A stretch of 64,000 nucleotides of DNA from an uncultured Winogradskyella sp. (GTDB taxonomy: Bacteria; Bacteroidota; Bacteroidia; Flavobacteriales; Flavobacteriaceae), in contig NZ_CALGNH010000038.1 in NCBI RefSeq assembly GCF_937958655.1, positions 1 to 64,000 of the forward strand, in the 5' to 3' direction. The notes below the pieces were generated by a model. It had not been told where the DNA came from, did not search any database, and worked only from the letters and a program-made list of their open reading frames with translations. The stretch's first letter is position 1. Each line of letters starts with the position of its first letter. The translations under genes and the position numbers were made by a program. Positions 9,143 through 21,226 of this stretch are shown here, one piece after another.

Positions 9143-9460
9143 TTATGCTTGACCTGTTGGTCCAAAATTCAATGGAATTGGTGGTTGCTCGTAATCTTTG
9201 ATTTCACCATGGGCTTTTTCAAAACGATTTACATTATCTCCTAGCGCCTTCAGCAAGCGCTTAGCGTGTTGTGGTGTTAGTATAATTCTAGATTTTACCT
9301 TGCTTTTTGGTGTTCCAGGCATTATAGTCACAAAATCTACAACAAACTCAGATACCGAGTGATTGATTATAGCTAAATTAGAGTAGATACCTTCTGCAAC
9401 TTTTTCATCTAATTCTATATTTATTTGACCCTTTTTTGGATTGTTTTTTTCGTCTGCCAT
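9143..9460 (-). CDS. DUF3467 family protein
   Basis: 105 residues matching DUF3467, a small bacterial and archaeal family of unknown function. Visible features are the core GIYSNLAIINHS, the segment FVVDFVTIMPG and a C-terminal NFGPTGQA tail. There is no signal peptide. It sits downstream of rpoC, as in many Flavobacteria, but a strong terminator at 9511-9552 separates it from the rpoBC operon, so it probably has its own promoter in the 50 bases upstream. Function unknown. Confidence 0.9.
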   Translation of the reverse strand: MADEKNNPKKGQINIELDEKVAEGIYSNLAIINHSVSEFVVDFVTIMPGTPKSKVKSRIILTPQHAKRLLKALGDNVNRFEKAHGEIKDYEQPPIPLNFGPTGQA

Positions 9461-9510
9461 TATAAAATTATTTTAGCCTCCATTAAAATGGAAGTCTGAT
9501 TATTTTCGTT

Positions 9511-9552
9511 TTATTAAAAAAGCCTTCAAACTGTTTTAGATTGAAGGCTTTT
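9511..9552 (-). terminator. Terminator of the rplK-rpoC transcript
   Basis: A perfect 12-bp stem AAAAGCCTTCAA / TTGAAGGCTTTT (9518-9529 and 9541-9552) with an 11-base loop is followed on the minus strand by a T-rich tail. It lies 131 bases after the rpoC stop. The plus strand is also T-rich after the stem, so it may work in both directions. Confidence 0.9.
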
Positions 9553-9638
9553 ATTTCTATTCTATATACTTCTCAAATTGATGAGATCGAGAATCGAGTT
9601 CGGGATAAATTCGACAGCTGATTTTACTTCGCCTTGCA

Positions 9639-9654
9639 CTTCGACTACGCTCAG
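9639..9654. repeat. Dispersed flavobacterial intergenic motif, copy 1
   Basis: The 16-mer CTTCGACTACGCTCAG lies in the 3' spacer of rpoC within a more G+C-rich stretch. A variant (CTTCGACATGCTCAG followed by CCTGACA) occurs at 45031 in another spacer. Motifs of this form are common between genes in Flavobacteria; their function is not established. Confidence 0.5.
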
Positions 9655-9683
9655 TATGCCAGCTTGTGAAATCTGAGTCTCAT

Positions 9684-12600
9684 TTAATTGAAGTTCATCT
9701 CCTCTTTAGCTTTCATCATTTCATTAAACTCTTCTTTAGAGCCAACGATAATATGCTCATACTCTCTAACACCTGTACCTGCAGGTATTCTGTGTCCTAC
9801 GATTACATTTTCTTTAAGACCCTCTAAAGTATCTACTTTACCATTTACTGCTGCTTCGTTAAGGACTTTAGTTGTTTCTTGGAACGATGCTGCCGAAATA
9901 AATGATTTTGTTTGTAATGAAGCTCTAGTAATACCTTGTAATATAGGTGTTGCAGTAGCAGGACTCACGTCTCTTGCCGTAACAAGGTTCTTATCCTCTC
10001 TTCTTAAAATTGAGTTCTCATCTCTTAATTGTCTAACCGATACGATTTGACCAGATTTTAAATTCTCAGAATCACCAGCGTCTTCAACCACTTTCATTCC
10101 AAACATTTTGTCGTTTTCTTCGATAAAATCTGATTTATGAACCAACTGGTTTTCTAAGAAGATGGTATCACCAGAATCTATGATTCTAACTTTACGCATC
10201 ATCTGTCTTACAACTACCTCAAAGTGCTTATCATTAATTTTTACACCTTGTAATCGATAGACTTCTTGTACCTCGTTAACTAAGTATTGCTGTACGGCAG
10301 AAGGGCCTTTAATATTTAAAATATCATTTGGTGTAATTGACCCATCTGATAATGGCATACCAGCTTTAACATAATCATTTTCTTGTACAAGAATTTGACT
10401 AGATAATTTTACTAAGTATTTCTTAATCTCACCTAATTTAGACTCAATGATAATCTCTCTATTACCACGCTTAATCTTACCAAACGAAACCACACCATCA
10501 ATCTCACTTACTACTGCTGGGTTAGACGGGTTACGGGCTTCAAATAATTCCGTTACACGCGGAAGACCACCAGTAATATCACCTGCCTTAGCTGACTTAC
10601 GAGGGATCTTAACTAAAATCTTACCGATTTCAATTTTCTCTCCATCATCAATCATAATGTGAGCGCCTACAGGTAAATTATAAGAACGTATAGTTTCTCC
10701 TTTAGAATCTTCAATCAATAATGTTGGTATTAATTTCTTGTTTCTAGATTCTGAAATTACTTTTTCTTGGAAACCTGTTTGCTCATCAATTTCAACTTGG
10801 TAAGTGACACCTTGCTCAATATTTTCATACTTTACTTTACCAGCAAATTCTGAAATAATAACACCATTGTATGGATCCCATTGGCAAATAACATCACCTT
10901 TTTTCACTTTTGCTCCTGGTTTCACAAAGATGTGAGAACCGTAAGGAATATTATTTGTACTTAAAACAATACCTGTTTTAGCGTCCACTAGTTTTAATTC
11001 AGAAGTTCTTGAGATTACAACATCTACAACATTACCATCATTATCTTTAGATTTAACTGTTTTAAGGTCTTCAATCTCAGCAACACCATCAAACTTAACT
11101 GTTAATTTATTTTCTTCAGAAATGTTACCTGCAATACCACCTACGTGGAATGTACGTAATGTTAACTGTGTACCTGGCTCACCGATTGACTGTGCGGCAA
11201 CTACACCCACAGCTTCACCACGTTGCACCATTTTACCTGTTGCAAGATTACGGCCGTAGCATTTAACGCAAATACCTTTTTTAGCCTCACATGTTAATGG
11301 CGAACGTACTTCTATAGATTCAATTGCTGAGTCACCAATTTGCTTAGCTATAGCATCGTTTATGTGACCACCGGCTTCAATAATTAGTTCTTCAGTATGT
11401 GGATCGTACACATCGTTTAATGATGTTCTACCTACAATTCTTGCTTCGAGGTTTTCTACTACTTCTTCATTCTTCTTAAGTGCTGAAACTTCAATACCTC
11501 TTAACGTACCACAATCTTCTTGATATACAATGACATCTTGAGATACATCTACTAAACGACGTGTTAGATAACCCGCATCAGCCGTTTTAAGAGCCGTATC
11601 GGCAAGTCCTTTACGTGCACCGTGCGTAGAGATAAAGTATTCTAAAATTGAAAGACCTTCTTTAAAGTTTGAAAGAATTGGATTTTCAATAATTGAACCT
11701 CCACCTGAAGTGGATTTTTTAGGCTTTGCCATTAATCCACGCATACCTGTTAACTGACGAATCTGTTCTTTAGATCCACGAGCTCCAGAGTCTAACATCA
11801 TAAATACTGAGTTAAATCCTTGTTGGTCTTCACGGATACGCTTCATTGATAATTCTGTTAATTCAGCATTTGTAGATGTCCAGATATCAATAACTTGATT
11901 ATATCGCTCGTTATTGGTAATAAGACCCATATTATAGTTACCCATAATACCGTCTACTTGCTTATTAGCAGCATCGATCATTGCATGCTTTTCTTGTGGA
12001 ATAATAATATCACCTAAACTAAATGATAATCCTCCTTGGAATGCAAACTTATACCCTAATGTTTTAATCTCATCAAGGAATGCAGCGGTTTCTGGCACAC
12101 TTGTTTTCTTAAGAATACCATGAATAATATCTCTTAAAGATTTCTTAGTCAGTACCTCATTTATATAACCCGCAGCTTCTGGTACTTTTTCGTTAAATAG
12201 TACACGTCCTACTGTAGTTTCTATAATTTGAGTTGTTAACTCTCCGTCTTCATTAAAATCTTTAGTTCTTACTTTAATACCAGCATTTAAGTCTACTTTT
12301 TTCTCGTTGTAAGCAATAGTAACTTCATCTGGAGAATAGAATGTTAGACCTTCACCTTTTACTGTAAAGTCCTTATCGGTTTTACGGTGCTTAGTCATAT
12401 AATAAAGACCAAGTACCATATCCTGAGACGGAACTGTTACTGGCGACCCATTTGCTGGGTTTAATATATTATGAGACGCTAACATTAATAGTTGTGCTTC
12501 TAAAATAGCCTCTGGCCCTAATGGTAAATGCACAGCCATTTGATCACCATCAAAATCGGCATTAAATGCAGTACACACTAATGGGTGCAACTGAATTGCC

Positions 12601-13985
12601 TTACCTTCAATAAGTTTTGGCTGAAAGGCCTGTATACCAAGCCTGTGTAATGTAGGAGCACGGTTTAGTAATACTGGATGTCCTTTAAGAACATTCTCTA
12701 AGATATCCCAAACAACGGGCTCTTTTCTATCTATAATTTTCTTTGCAGATTTTACAGTTTTTACAATGCCTCGTTCTATTAATTTTCTAATAATAAAAGG
12801 CTTGTAAAGCTCTGCTGCCATATTCTTTGGCAATCCACATTCAAATAACTTTAATTCTGGCCCAACAACAATAACAGAACGTGCAGAGTAATCAACACGC
12901 TTACATAGTAAGTTTTGACGGAAACGTCCTTGCTTACCTTTAAGTGAATCTGATAATGATTTTAATGGTCTGTTAGAGTCTGTTTTTACGGCAGATGACT
13001 TACGTGTGTTATCAAATAATGAATCTACAGACTCTTGTAGCATACGTTTTTCATTACGTAAAATTACCTCTGGTGCTTTTATCTCTACAAGTCTTTTAAG
13101 ACGATTGTTACGGATGATTACACGACGGTATAAATCATTTAAATCTGACGTTGCAAAACGACCACCATCTAAAGGCACCAAGGGTCTTAACTCTGGTGGA
13201 ATTACAGGAACAGCCTTCATAATCATCCACTCTGGTCTGTTCTCTCTATTTTCGTTAGATTCTCTAAATGCTTCTACTACTTGTAAACGTTTTAACGCTT
13301 CAGTTTTACGTTGCTTAGAGGTTTCGTTATTTGCTTTGTGTCTTAAATCATAAGATAATTGATCTAAATCAATTCTTGATAATAATTCAATAAGACATTC
13401 TGCACCCATTTTAGCAATAAACTTATTTGGATCTGTATCTTCTAGATATTGGTTTTCTTGCGGAAGTGTTTCTAATATATTTAAATATTCTTCTTCCGTT
13501 AAGAAATCCATTTTTTGCACAGGCTCACCCTCAGCGTTTACTGCAGTACCTGGTTGGATAACTACATAACGTTCGTAATAGATAATCATATCTAATTTCT
13601 TAGATGGTAATCCAAGAAGGTAACCTATTTTATTTGGTAACGAACGGAAGTACCAGATATGTGCAACAGGCACCACTAAGTTGATATGCCCAACACGATC
13701 TCTACGTACTTTCTTCTCTGTTACTTCTACACCACAACGGTCACAAACAATACCTTTGTAGCGTATTCTTTTATATTTACCACAAGCACATTCAAAATCC
13801 TTTACAGGACCAAAAATACGCTCACAGAACAAACCATCTCGCTCTGGTTTATGCGTTCGATAATTAATAGTTTCTGGCTTTAATACTTCACCACGGGATG
13901 CTGCTAAAACAGATTCGGGTGATGCTAAACCAATAGAAATTTTATTAAACTTCTGTACTGTATTCTTATCTTGTCTTCTTGCCAT
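9684..13985 (-). CDS. rpoC: DNA-directed RNA polymerase subunit beta'
   Basis: 1433 residues, normal for Bacteroidetes. The N-terminal zinc-binding cysteines are present (ECACGKY and CDRCGVE). The active-site loop NADFDGDQM carries the three catalytic aspartates that hold magnesium. The second zinc site ([22 protein letters not shown]) and the trigger loop region ([13 protein letters not shown]) are intact. It forms the RNA polymerase core with RpoB. It lies 101 bases downstream of rpoB, and the spacer is made of short tandem repeats. Confidence 0.99.
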   Translation of the reverse strand: MARRQDKNTVQKFNKISIGLASPESVLAASRGEVLKPETINYRTHKPERDGLFCERIFGPVKDFECACGKYKRIRYKGIVCDRCGVEVTEKKVRRDRVGHINLVVPVAHIWYFRSLPNKIGYLLGLPSKKLDMIIYYERYVVIQPGTAVNAEGEPVQKMDFLTEEEYLNILETLPQENQYLEDTDPNKFIAKMGAECLIELLSRIDLDQLSYDLRHKANNETSKQRKTEALKRLQVVEAFRESNENRENRPEWMIMKAVPVIPPELRPLVPLDGGRFATSDLNDLYRRVIIRNNRLKRLVEIKAPEVILRNEKRMLQESVDSLFDNTRKSSAVKTDSNRPLKSLSDSLKGKQGRFRQNLLCKRVDYSARSVIVVGPELKLFECGLPKNMAAELYKPFIIRKLIERGIVKTVKSAKKIIDRKEPVVWDILENVLKGHPVLLNRAPTLHRLGIQAFQPKLIEGKAIQLHPLVCTAFNADFDGDQMAVHLPLGPEAILEAQLLMLASHNILNPANGSPVTVPSQDMVLGLYYMTKHRKTDKDFTVKGEGLTFYSPDEVTIAYNEKKVDLNAGIKVRTKDFNEDGELTTQIIETTVGRVLFNEKVPEAAGYINEVLTKKSLRDIIHGILKKTSVPETAAFLDEIKTLGYKFAFQGGLSFSLGDIIIPQEKHAMIDAANKQVDGIMGNYNMGLITNNERYNQVIDIWTSTNAELTELSMKRIREDQQGFNSVFMMLDSGARGSKEQIRQLTGMRGLMAKPKKSTSGGGSIIENPILSNFKEGLSILEYFISTHGARKGLADTALKTADAGYLTRRLVDVSQDVIVYQEDCGTLRGIEVSALKKNEEVVENLEARIVGRTSLNDVYDPHTEELIIEAGGHINDAIAKQIGDSAIESIEVRSPLTCEAKKGICVKCYGRNLATGKMVQRGEAVGVVAAQSIGEPGTQLTLRTFHVGGIAGNISEENKLTVKFDGVAEIEDLKTVKSKDNDGNVVDVVISRTSELKLVDAKTGIVLSTNNIPYGSHIFVKPGAKVKKGDVICQWDPYNGVIISEFAGKVKYENIEQGVTYQVEIDEQTGFQEKVISESRNKKLIPTLLIEDSKGETIRSYNLPVGAHIMIDDGEKIEIGKILVKIPRKSAKAGDITGGLPRVTELFEARNPSNPAVVSEIDGVVSFGKIKRGNREIIIESKLGEIKKYLVKLSSQILVQENDYVKAGMPLSDGSITPNDILNIKGPSAVQQYLVNEVQEVYRLQGVKINDKHFEVVVRQMMRKVRIIDSGDTIFLENQLVHKSDFIEENDKMFGMKVVEDAGDSENLKSGQIVSVRQLRDENSILRREDKNLVTARDVSPATATPILQGITRASLQTKSFISAASFQETTKVLNEAAVNGKVDTLEGLKENVIVGHRIPAGTGVREYEHIIVGSKEEFNEMMKAKEEMNFN

Positions 13986-14086
13986 GTTTTATTATAGTCT
14001 TTAGTTGTTAGTTGTTAGCTGTTAGTTTTGGTCTTTCAGTTTTGCTCTGAGACTGTCAACTATTTACTGCTTACTATCAACTATTT
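13986..14086 (-). repeat. Short-repeat spacer between rpoB and rpoC
   Basis: The 101-base spacer contains runs of a TTAGTTG/TTAGCTG-type heptamer (agttgttagttgttagctg) and then ACTATTTACTGCTTACTATC. Reading the minus strand gives AACTAACAACTAAC-like iterations, a simple repeat type seen between genes of other Flavobacteria. No hairpin strong enough to terminate transcription is evident. Confidence 0.6.
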
Positions 14087-17000
14087 TTATTCTTCTAATC
14101 TAATATCTAATCCTAAACCTTTCAATTCGTGCATAAGTACGTTGAAGGATTCTGGTAGTCCTGGTTCTGGCATTGGCTCACCCTTAACGATTGCTTCGTA
14201 AGTTTTTGCTCTACCAATAACATCATCTGATTTTACAGTTAAGATCTCACGCAATGTACTTGATGCTCCATAAGCTTCAAGTGCCCAAACCTCCATCTCA
14301 CCAAAACGCTGACCACCAAATTGTGCTTTACCACCTAATGGCTGTTGCGTAATTAATGAGTAAGGTCCAATAGAACGCGCATGCATCTTATCGTCAATCA
14401 TGTGACCAAGTTTAATCATATAGATAACACCAACTGTTGCTGGCTGATCAAAACGATCACCTGTTCCTCCATCATATAAATAGGTGTGACCAAATCTTGG
14501 GATACCTGCTTCGTCTGTAAATCCATTAATTTGATCTAGAGTAGCACCATCAAAAATAGGTGTGGCATACGTTCTGCCTAAATCTTTACCAGCCCAGCCT
14601 AATACAGTTTCATAGATCTGACCGATATTCATACGAGAAGGTACACCTAATGGATTTAATACAATATCCACGGGAGTTCCGTCTTCTAAGAACGGCATAT
14701 CTTCTTGACGAACGATACGCGCAACGATACCTTTATTACCGTGACGACCTGCCATCTTATCTCCTACTTTTAGTTTACGCTTTTTAGCAATGTAAACTTT
14801 AGCAAGTTTTATAATACCTGCTGGTAATTCATCACCTACAGAAATCGTAAATTTTTCACGTCTTAATGATCCTTGAAGATCATTTTCCTTTATCTTATAG
14901 TTATGAATTAAATCTGCTACTAGAGTATTTGTATTATCATCGGTAGTCCATTTACCTGACGTTAAGTGCGTATAGTCATCTACAGCGTTTAACATCTTTA
15001 AGGTATACTTTTTACCTTTAGGAATAATCTCTTCACCAAGATCGTTATAGATACCTTGAGCTGTTTTTCCGTTTACAATAGCAAATAGTTTGTCTACTAA
15101 AACTGCTTGTAAATCATCAAAACGCTTATCGTAAGCATCTTCTAATTTTTCTATATCTTCTTTGTCTTGAGCTCTCTTGCGCTTATCTTTTACGGCTCTT
15201 GCAAATAATTTCTTATTAATAACAACACCATTTAATGATGGAGACGCTTTTAAAGAGGCATCTTTAACATCGCCTGCTTTATCACCAAAAATTGCTCTAA
15301 GCAGTTTCTCTTCTGGTGTTGGGTCAGATTCACCTTTTGGTGTTATCTTACCAATTAAAATATCACCTGGTTTGATTTCTGCCCCAATGCGAATCATACC
15401 ATTTTCATCTAAATCTTTAGTCGCTTCTTCTGAAACATTAGGGATATCGTTAGTTAATTCTTCATTACCTAATTTAGTATCTCTAACTTCTAAAGAATAC
15501 TCGTCTATATGAATAGATGTAAAGATATCATCTCTAACTACTTTTTCAGAAATTACAATAGCATCCTCAAAGTTATACCCTTTCCAAGGCATAAAGGCTA
15601 CTTTCATATTTCTACCAAGTGCTAGTTCTCCATTTTGGGTAGCATAGCCTTCACAAAGTACTTGTCCTTTATTTACTTTATCACCTTTTTCAACAATTGG
15701 CTTTAAGTTAATTGAAGTTCCCTGATTTGTTTTTCTAAACTTCACTAAAGGATATTCTTTAGTATCGCTATCAAAACTTACCATGGCTTCTTCCTCGGTA
15801 CGTTCGTATTTAATAATAATTTTGTCTGCATCTACATACTCAACAATACCATTACCTTCAGCATTGATTAATACTCTTGAATCTGATGCTACTTGACGCT
15901 CTAAACCTGTACCTACAATTGGTGCCTCGGGACGTAATAATGGAACAGCCTGACGCATCATATTAGATCCCATTAAGGCACGATTGGCATCATCGTGCTC
16001 TAAAAATGGTATTAATGATGCGGAAATAGAAGCAATCTGATTAGGAGCTACGTCTGTATAATTTACGTTCGTTGGCTCAATTACTGGAAAATCACCTTCT
16101 TGACGTGCAATTACTTTATCATGCTCAATCTTTCCTTTTTCATTTACTTTAACCGTTGCTTGAGCAATTAATTTTTCTTCTTCTTCCTCAGCGCTTAAAT
16201 AGGTTGGTGCGTTTTTAATATCTACAACACCATCTTCAACTTTTCTATATGGTGTTTCAATGAATCCCATTGAATTTACCTTCGCAAAAACTGATAGTGA
16301 AGATATTAAACCAATGTTTGGTCCTTCAGGAGTTTCAATAGGACAAAGACGACCGTAATGCGTATAATGCACATCACGTACCTCAAATCCTGCTCGCTCT
16401 CTAGATAAACCACCAGGTCCTAAAGCAGATAAACGACGCTTGTGTGTAATTTCTGCTAATGGATTGGTTTGATCCATAAATTGAGATAACTGATTTGTAC
16501 CAAAGAACGAATTAATTACTGAAGACAAGGTCTTAGCATTAATTAAATCGATTGGTGTAAATACTTCATTATCTCTAACGTTCATTCGCTCTCGTATAGT
16601 ACGAGCCATACGTGCTAAACCAACACCAAATTGTGTTGATAGTTGTTCGCCTACGGTACGCACACGACGATTAGATAAATGATCTATATCATCAATCTCT
16701 GCCTTTGAGTTAATTAACTCAATTAAATATTTTATAATCGTTATAATATCTAATTTGGTAAGCACTTGCTTATCCATACCGATATCTAATTGTAACTTCT
16801 TGTTCATTCTATAACGACCTACCTCTCCTAAAGAGTAACGCTGGTCAGAAAAGAATAATTTATCTATAATACCACGTGCTGTTTCCTCATCTGGCGGCTC
16901 AGCATTACGTAATTGACGGTAAATATGCTCAACAGCTTCTTTTTCAGAGTTTGTTGGATCTTTCTGTAATGTATTATGAATAATGGCATAATCACCTTGT

Positions 17001-17899
17001 TGTGCACTTTCTTTGTGCAGTAGAATGGTTTTAACTCCTGCTTCAAGAATTTCTTCAATATTGTCTTTATCTACAATGGTATCTCGATCTAAAACAATCT
17101 CGTTACGCTCAATAGAGACCACCTCACCTGTATCTTCATCTACAAAATCTTCGTGCCATGTATTAAGTACACGAGCAGCAAGTTTACGACCTATTACTTT
17201 CTTTAATCCAGACTTAGATACTTTAACCTCTTCTGCAAGGTCAAAAATTTCTAAGATATCTTTATCTCGTTCAAATCCGATAGCTCGGAAAAGCGTAGTA
17301 ACTGGTAATTTTTTCTTTCTAACAATGTAAGCGTACATAACGCTATTGATATCTGTTGCAAATTCTATCCAAGAGCCTTTAAAAGGAATTACTCTTGCCG
17401 AATATAATTTAGTTCCATTAGCATGGAATGATTGGCTAAAGAATACACCTGGTGATCTATGTAATTGAGAAACAACGACGCGCTCAGCACCGTTGATACA
17501 GAATGTTCCACTAGGAGTCATATAAGGTATTGTCCCTAAATACACATCTTGAACAATGGTTTCAAAATCTTCATGTTCCGGATCTGTACAATAAAGCTTT
17601 AATCTTGCTTTTAATGGCACACTATAAGTTAATCCTCTTTCTATACATTCTTCGATCGTATATCGAGGTGGATCAATGAAGTAATCTAAAAATTCTAACA
17701 CGAATTGGTTTCGTGTATCTGTGATTGGGAAATTTTCCATGAAGGTGTTATACAACCCTTCATTCTCTCTTGCCTCTGACTTTGTTTCTAATTGGAAAAA
17801 ATCCTGGAAGGATTTAATTTGAATATCCAAAAAGTCTGGGTAATCTGTTCTATTTACAATAGAAGAGAAATTAATTCTTTCAGCCTTTTTTGCTAACAT
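14087..17899 (-). CDS. rpoB: DNA-directed RNA polymerase subunit beta
   Basis: 1270 residues. The rifampicin pocket [20 protein letters not shown] then LSALGPGG matches the sensitive type: the Asp, His and Ser usually altered in resistant strains are all wild type. The C-terminal motifs [14 protein letters not shown] and [20 protein letters not shown] are intact. It is the second last gene of the ribosomal-RNA polymerase operon, 123 bases after rplL with a hairpin in the gap that may adjust expression relative to the ribosomal proteins. Confidence 0.99.
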   Translation of the reverse strand: MLAKKAERINFSSIVNRTDYPDFLDIQIKSFQDFFQLETKSEARENEGLYNTFMENFPITDTRNQFVLEFLDYFIDPPRYTIEECIERGLTYSVPLKARLKLYCTDPEHEDFETIVQDVYLGTIPYMTPSGTFCINGAERVVVSQLHRSPGVFFSQSFHANGTKLYSARVIPFKGSWIEFATDINSVMYAYIVRKKKLPVTTLFRAIGFERDKDILEIFDLAEEVKVSKSGLKKVIGRKLAARVLNTWHEDFVDEDTGEVVSIERNEIVLDRDTIVDKDNIEEILEAGVKTILLHKESAQQGDYAIIHNTLQKDPTNSEKEAVEHIYRQLRNAEPPDEETARGIIDKLFFSDQRYSLGEVGRYRMNKKLQLDIGMDKQVLTKLDIITIIKYLIELINSKAEIDDIDHLSNRRVRTVGEQLSTQFGVGLARMARTIRERMNVRDNEVFTPIDLINAKTLSSVINSFFGTNQLSQFMDQTNPLAEITHKRRLSALGPGGLSRERAGFEVRDVHYTHYGRLCPIETPEGPNIGLISSLSVFAKVNSMGFIETPYRKVEDGVVDIKNAPTYLSAEEEEEKLIAQATVKVNEKGKIEHDKVIARQEGDFPVIEPTNVNYTDVAPNQIASISASLIPFLEHDDANRALMGSNMMRQAVPLLRPEAPIVGTGLERQVASDSRVLINAEGNGIVEYVDADKIIIKYERTEEEAMVSFDSDTKEYPLVKFRKTNQGTSINLKPIVEKGDKVNKGQVLCEGYATQNGELALGRNMKVAFMPWKGYNFEDAIVISEKVVRDDIFTSIHIDEYSLEVRDTKLGNEELTNDIPNVSEEATKDLDENGMIRIGAEIKPGDILIGKITPKGESDPTPEEKLLRAIFGDKAGDVKDASLKASPSLNGVVINKKLFARAVKDKRKRAQDKEDIEKLEDAYDKRFDDLQAVLVDKLFAIVNGKTAQGIYNDLGEEIIPKGKKYTLKMLNAVDDYTHLTSGKWTTDDNTNTLVADLIHNYKIKENDLQGSLRREKFTISVGDELPAGIIKLAKVYIAKKRKLKVGDKMAGRHGNKGIVARIVRQEDMPFLEDGTPVDIVLNPLGVPSRMNIGQIYETVLGWAGKDLGRTYATPIFDGATLDQINGFTDEAGIPRFGHTYLYDGGTGDRFDQPATVGVIYMIKLGHMIDDKMHARSIGPYSLITQQPLGGKAQFGGQRFGEMEVWALEAYGASSTLREILTVKSDDVIGRAKTYEAIVKGEPMPEPGLPESFNVLMHELKGLGLDIRLEE

Positions 17900-17963
17900 T
17901 GATGAACGAGATTTTATTAAATAAAAACTAAAATATTGTATATAACGCTTATATACACAAAAG

Positions 17964-17999
17964 GGTTTAGGTCTTAGAGGGACACTCCAGACCTAAACC
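17964..17999 (-). promoter_or_regulatory. Hairpin in the rplL-rpoB gap, putative attenuator or RNA processing site
   Basis: A perfect 11-bp stem GGTTTAGGTCT / AGACCTAAACC (17964-17974 and 17989-17999) with a 14-base loop is followed on the minus strand by CTTTTG. In E. coli the same gap holds an attenuator and an RNase III site; equivalence here is inference. The short T run suggests partial rather than full termination. Confidence 0.65.
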
Positions 18000-18022
18000 A
18001 TATGTTGTAGGTTATGCTGAGC

Positions 18023-18400
18023 TTACTTAAGCTCAACCTCAGCTCCAGCTTCTTCTAAAGAAGATTTTAAGCCTTCTGCTTCGTCTTTAGAAACACCTTC
18101 TTTAATTGTACTTGGTGCATCATCTACTAAACCTTTAGCATCTTTTAAACCTAAACCAGTTAATTCTTTAACTAATTTCACAACTGCTAATTTAGAACCA
18201 CCAGCTGCTTTAAGTATAACATCGAATTCGGTCTTTTCTTCAGCGGCATCACCACCTCCAGCACCTCCACCAGCAGCAACAGCTACAGCTGCAGCAGCAG
18301 GCTCAATACCATACTCATCTTTTAATATAGTTGCTAATTCGTTAACTTCTTTTACTGTTAAGTTAACTAATTGTTCTGCGAAATCTTTTAAATCTGCCAT
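18023..18400 (-). CDS. rplL: 50S ribosomal protein L7/L12
   Basis: 125 residues. The N-terminal dimerisation domain ([20 protein letters not shown]) is followed by an Ala/Gly-rich hinge and the C-terminal factor-binding domain ([21 protein letters not shown], then [15 protein letters not shown]). It forms the stalk that recruits translational GTPases such as EF-Tu, TypA and RF3, all encoded in this window. It follows rplJ by 57 bases. Confidence 0.99.
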   Translation of the reverse strand: MADLKDFAEQLVNLTVKEVNELATILKDEYGIEPAAAAVAVAAGGGAGGGDAAEEKTEFDVILKAAGGSKLAVVKLVKELTGLGLKDAKGLVDDAPSTIKEGVSKDEAEGLKSSLEEAGAEVELK

Positions 18401-18457
18401 TTTTCTATTGTTTTAATGTGTGTGTTTTATTATAATTCTATTGTGTGTACTTGTTGA

Positions 18458-18979
18458 TTATCCTTCTCTTTCGGATAATGTTTTTACCAAACCTGCAATT
18501 GTTCCACCACCAGACTTAAGTGCTGAAATAACATTCTTAGCAGGAGATTGTAATATTGTAATAATCTCTCCAAGAAGTTCTTCTTTAGACTTAATATCTA
18601 CAAGTGTATCTAACAATTCGTCCCCAACATAAATCGCTTCTTCAATAAAAGCTCCTTTTAATAAAGGTTTTTCAGATTTTTTACGAAACTCTTTAATTAC
18701 TTTTGCTGGCGCATTACCTGTTTCAGAATACATTACAGATGTATTACCTTTTAAAATTGTTGGTAGCTCACCGAAATCTTTATCCGATGCTTCCATTGCT
18801 TTTTCTAAAAGGGTATTCTTAACAACAGCTAACTTAATGTTAGACTTAAAACATGCTCTTCTTAAATTTGAAGTTGTTGCTGCATCTAATCCAGAGATAT
18901 CTGTTAAATAGATATTTGTATTATCTGCTAATTGAGCAGTCAACTCTTCAATTACTTGGGATTTTTCTTCTCTTGTCAT
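18458..18979 (-). CDS. rplJ: 50S ribosomal protein L10
   Basis: 173 residues starting MTREEKSQVIEELTAQL, with the RNA-binding N-terminal domain and the C-terminal helix that carries L7/L12 dimers. Only 19 bases separate it from rplA, so there is no room for an E. coli-like L10 leader; autoregulation, if present, would have to use a site inside rplA or elsewhere. Confidence 0.99.
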   Translation of the reverse strand: MTREEKSQVIEELTAQLADNTNIYLTDISGLDAATTSNLRRACFKSNIKLAVVKNTLLEKAMEASDKDFGELPTILKGNTSVMYSETGNAPAKVIKEFRKKSEKPLLKGAFIEEAIYVGDELLDTLVDIKSKEELLGEIITILQSPAKNVISALKSGGGTIAGLVKTLSEREG

Positions 18980-18998
18980 AATATTCTAAGTTTAACTA

Positions 18999-19688
18999 CT
19001 ATCCTATTTTTGTATCAATAGCTATACTTGGACTCATAGTACTAGACATAAAAATGCTTTTTACATAAGTACCTTTAGCCGAAGTAGGCTTTAACTTCAT
19101 TAATGTTGTCAATAACTCGTTTGCATTACCTACCAATTTATCAGCACTAAATGATGCTTTACCTATTGGTGCGTGTACAATACCTGTTTTGTCAACTTTA
19201 AAATCTATTTTACCAGCTTTTACCTCAGATACAGCTTTCGCTACATCCATGGTTACTGTTCCTGTTTTAGGGTTTGGCATAAGACCTCTTGGCCCTAATA
19301 CTCTACCTAATGGTCCTAACTTACCCATTACGCTTGGCATCGTAACGATAACGTCTACGTCTGTCCAACCTTCTTTAATTTTTTGTAAGTACTCATCTAA
19401 CCCAACGTAATCCGCACCAGCTGCTTTAGCTTCGGCTTCTTTGTCTGGAGTTACTAATGCAAGAACCTTCATGTCTTTACCTGTACCATGCGGTAAAGAA
19501 ACAACACCACGTACCATTTGATTGGCTTTACGTGGATCTACACCTAACCTTACTGCTAAATCTACTGAAGCATCAAATTTTGTGTATGTAATTTCTTTAA
19601 GTAAAGCTGAAGCTTCTTCTACCGAGTAAAGTTTGTTCTTATCAATCTTTGCTCTTGCTTCTTTTTGCTTCTTTGTTAATCTTGCCAT
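18999..19688 (-). CDS. rplA: 50S ribosomal protein L1
   Basis: 229 residues from the ATG at 19688 ([16 protein letters not shown]). A longer frame opens at 19715 but adds nine residues that overlap the rplK end and are not part of the family. The signature [14 protein letters not shown] is present. L1 binds 23S rRNA at the L1 stalk and often represses its own mRNA. Confidence 0.98.
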   Translation of the reverse strand: MARLTKKQKEARAKIDKNKLYSVEEASALLKEITYTKFDASVDLAVRLGVDPRKANQMVRGVVSLPHGTGKDMKVLALVTPDKEAEAKAAGADYVGLDEYLQKIKEGWTDVDVIVTMPSVMGKLGPLGRVLGPRGLMPNPKTGTVTMDVAKAVSEVKAGKIDFKVDKTGIVHAPIGKASFSADKLVGNANELLTTLMKLKPTSAKGTYVKSIFMSSTMSPSIAIDTKIG

Positions 19689-19698
19689 TTCTAAAAAT

Positions 19699-20139
19699 TT
19701 AGTTTGGAGCTTCACCTCCTTTAACAGTGATACCCATCGATCTTGCAGTACCAGCTACCATCTTCATAGCTGATCCAATTTCAAATGCGTTTAAATCTTG
19801 CATTTTATCTTCTGCGATTGCTTTAACTTGATCCCAAGTTACTTTTGCTACTTTACGTCGGTTTGGTTCTCCTGATCCTTTCTTTACTTTGGCCGCTTCT
19901 AATAATTGTACTGCTGCTGGTGGAGTTTTGATTACAAATTCAAACGATTTGTCTTTGTAAACAGAAATTACCACAGGTAAAACTTTACCTGGTTTATCTT
20001 GAGTTCTAGCATTAAATTGCTTACAGAACTCCATGATATTAACTCCAGCGGCACCTAAAGCGGGTCCAACCGGTGGCGATGGATTCGCTGCACCTCCCCG
20101 AACTTGTAACTTAACTACTTTATCTAGTTCTTTTGCCAT
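19699..20139 (-). CDS. rplK: 50S ribosomal protein L11
   Basis: 146 residues with the Pro-rich N-terminal motif [20 protein letters not shown] and the C-terminal rRNA-binding domain ending [16 protein letters not shown]. It forms the base of the L7/L12 stalk. It lies 68 bases downstream of nusG. Confidence 0.99.
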   Translation of the reverse strand: MAKELDKVVKLQVRGGAANPSPPVGPALGAAGVNIMEFCKQFNARTQDKPGKVLPVVISVYKDKSFEFVIKTPPAAVQLLEAAKVKKGSGEPNRRKVAKVTWDQVKAIAEDKMQDLNAFEIGSAMKMVAGTARSMGITVKGGEAPN

Positions 20140-20207
20140 TTTTTAAAATTTAGTACGCTTATCTATTTGGAAGCTTAGATAACACGATATCTTTATTGTA
20201 ACAATTA

Positions 20208-20753
20208 TTATAACTTTTCTACTTGCATATAGCTAAGTTCTAATGGTGTTTTTCTTCCAAAAATCTTAACCATTACTTCTAGCTTGCGTTTTTCTTCAAA
20301 TATTTTTTCGATTGTACCATCAAAACCATTAAACGGTCCATCGATAACTTTTACAGTTTCTCCTTTAGTAAATGGAATCGCAATATTAGCATCTGCTTCA
20401 ATCGTTAACTCATCTACCTTACCTAACATTCTATTAACCTCAGACTGTCTTAATGGCACTGGATCGCCGCCTTTAGTTTCACCTAAGAAACCAATAACAT
20501 TTGTTATTGACTTAATAATATGAGGTATCTCACCACTTAGGTTAGCTTGTATCATAATATAACCAGGAAAATAGACTTTTTCTTTGTTTATTTTCTTTCC
20601 GTTACGTATTTGTATTACTTTTTCAGTTGGCACTAGTACTTGGTCTACAAAATCGTCTAGACCTAGCCTTGAGATTTCATTCTCTATGTAGGTTTTAATT
20701 TTGTTTTCTTGACCACTTACAGCCCTAACAACATACCATTTTTTTTCAGACAT
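20208..20753 (-). CDS. nusG: Transcription termination/antitermination factor NusG
   Basis: 181 residues from the ATG at 20753 (MSEKKWYVVRAVSGQE). The frame is open to 20789, but that start would overlap the end of secE and add 12 atypical residues. The NGN domain is followed by a KOW motif near GETVKVIDGPFNGFDGTI. It binds RNA polymerase and couples it to the ribosome. Encoded 19 bases after secE. Confidence 0.97.
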   Translation of the reverse strand: MSEKKWYVVRAVSGQENKIKTYIENEISRLGLDDFVDQVLVPTEKVIQIRNGKKINKEKVYFPGYIMIQANLSGEIPHIIKSITNVIGFLGETKGGDPVPLRQSEVNRMLGKVDELTIEADANIAIPFTKGETVKVIDGPFNGFDGTIEKIFEEKRKLEVMVKIFGRKTPLELSYMQVEKL

Positions 20754-20772
20754 CTTTCTACTTGTATTATTG

Positions 20773-20967
20773 TTAGCTAATAATATCAAAATAAGCTTTT
20801 ACAGCTTTACTAAACACTGTATCTACTCCCCAAATGGCTAGAGAGAAAATTATTGAGAATACCGCAACAATTACTGTGAGTCTTTGAGCTTCTGGCCAAG
20901 GTGTCCAAGACACATGGTTCTTTAACTCATCGAACGATTCTTTTATGTATGTTACAAATCCTGCCAT
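20773..20967 (-). CDS. secE: Preprotein translocase subunit SecE
   Basis: 64 residues, the single-membrane-span form. The amphipathic helix with conserved W-P (HVSWTPWPEAQRLT) is followed by one hydrophobic span (about 29-50). It belongs to the SecYEG channel. Encoded between tRNA-Trp and nusG as in most Bacteroidetes. Confidence 0.97.
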   Translation of the reverse strand: MAGFVTYIKESFDELKNHVSWTPWPEAQRLTVIVAVFSIIFSLAIWGVDTVFSKAVKAYFDIIS

Positions 20968-21142
20968 TTGATTTATTTTTTTTGGTTATTAAACCTTCAT
21001 TTATAATTTTAAACGAACTTAGAAGACCTGATGAGTTAGTTAAAACTTTTAAATCCTCTACTCGTAATGCAATCTAAACGAGTTAAATGCCTTACTCTGG
21101 CTCTCTATGCCAACCTTTTTAGACTCGCTCTACTTTGCTTAG

Positions 21143-21215
21143 CACGGGTTGAGAGACTCGAACTCCCGACACCTGGTTTTGGAGACCAGTGCTCTACCAA
21201 CTGAGCTAAACCCGT
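21143..21215 (-). tRNA. tRNA-Trp (anticodon CCA)
   Basis: 73 nucleotides on the minus strand. The 7-bp acceptor stem ACGGGTT / AACCCGT, a D arm with GCTCAGTTGGTAGAGC, the anticodon loop TCTCCAAA and a T arm with GTTCGAGTC are all present. No CCA end is encoded. It sits between tuf and secE and is probably part of the same transcript. Confidence 0.98.
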
Positions 21216-21226
21216 AAACAATAATC

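Noticed and set aside
13006-17330. Plus-strand frames of 64-115 codons opposite rpoB and rpoC
   Set aside because: They are antisense to fully conserved polymerase genes and have no family match.
19689-19715. Longer start for rplA at 19715
   Set aside because: The nine extra residues overlap the rplK end and are not conserved in L1; the ATG at 19688 begins the family sequence.
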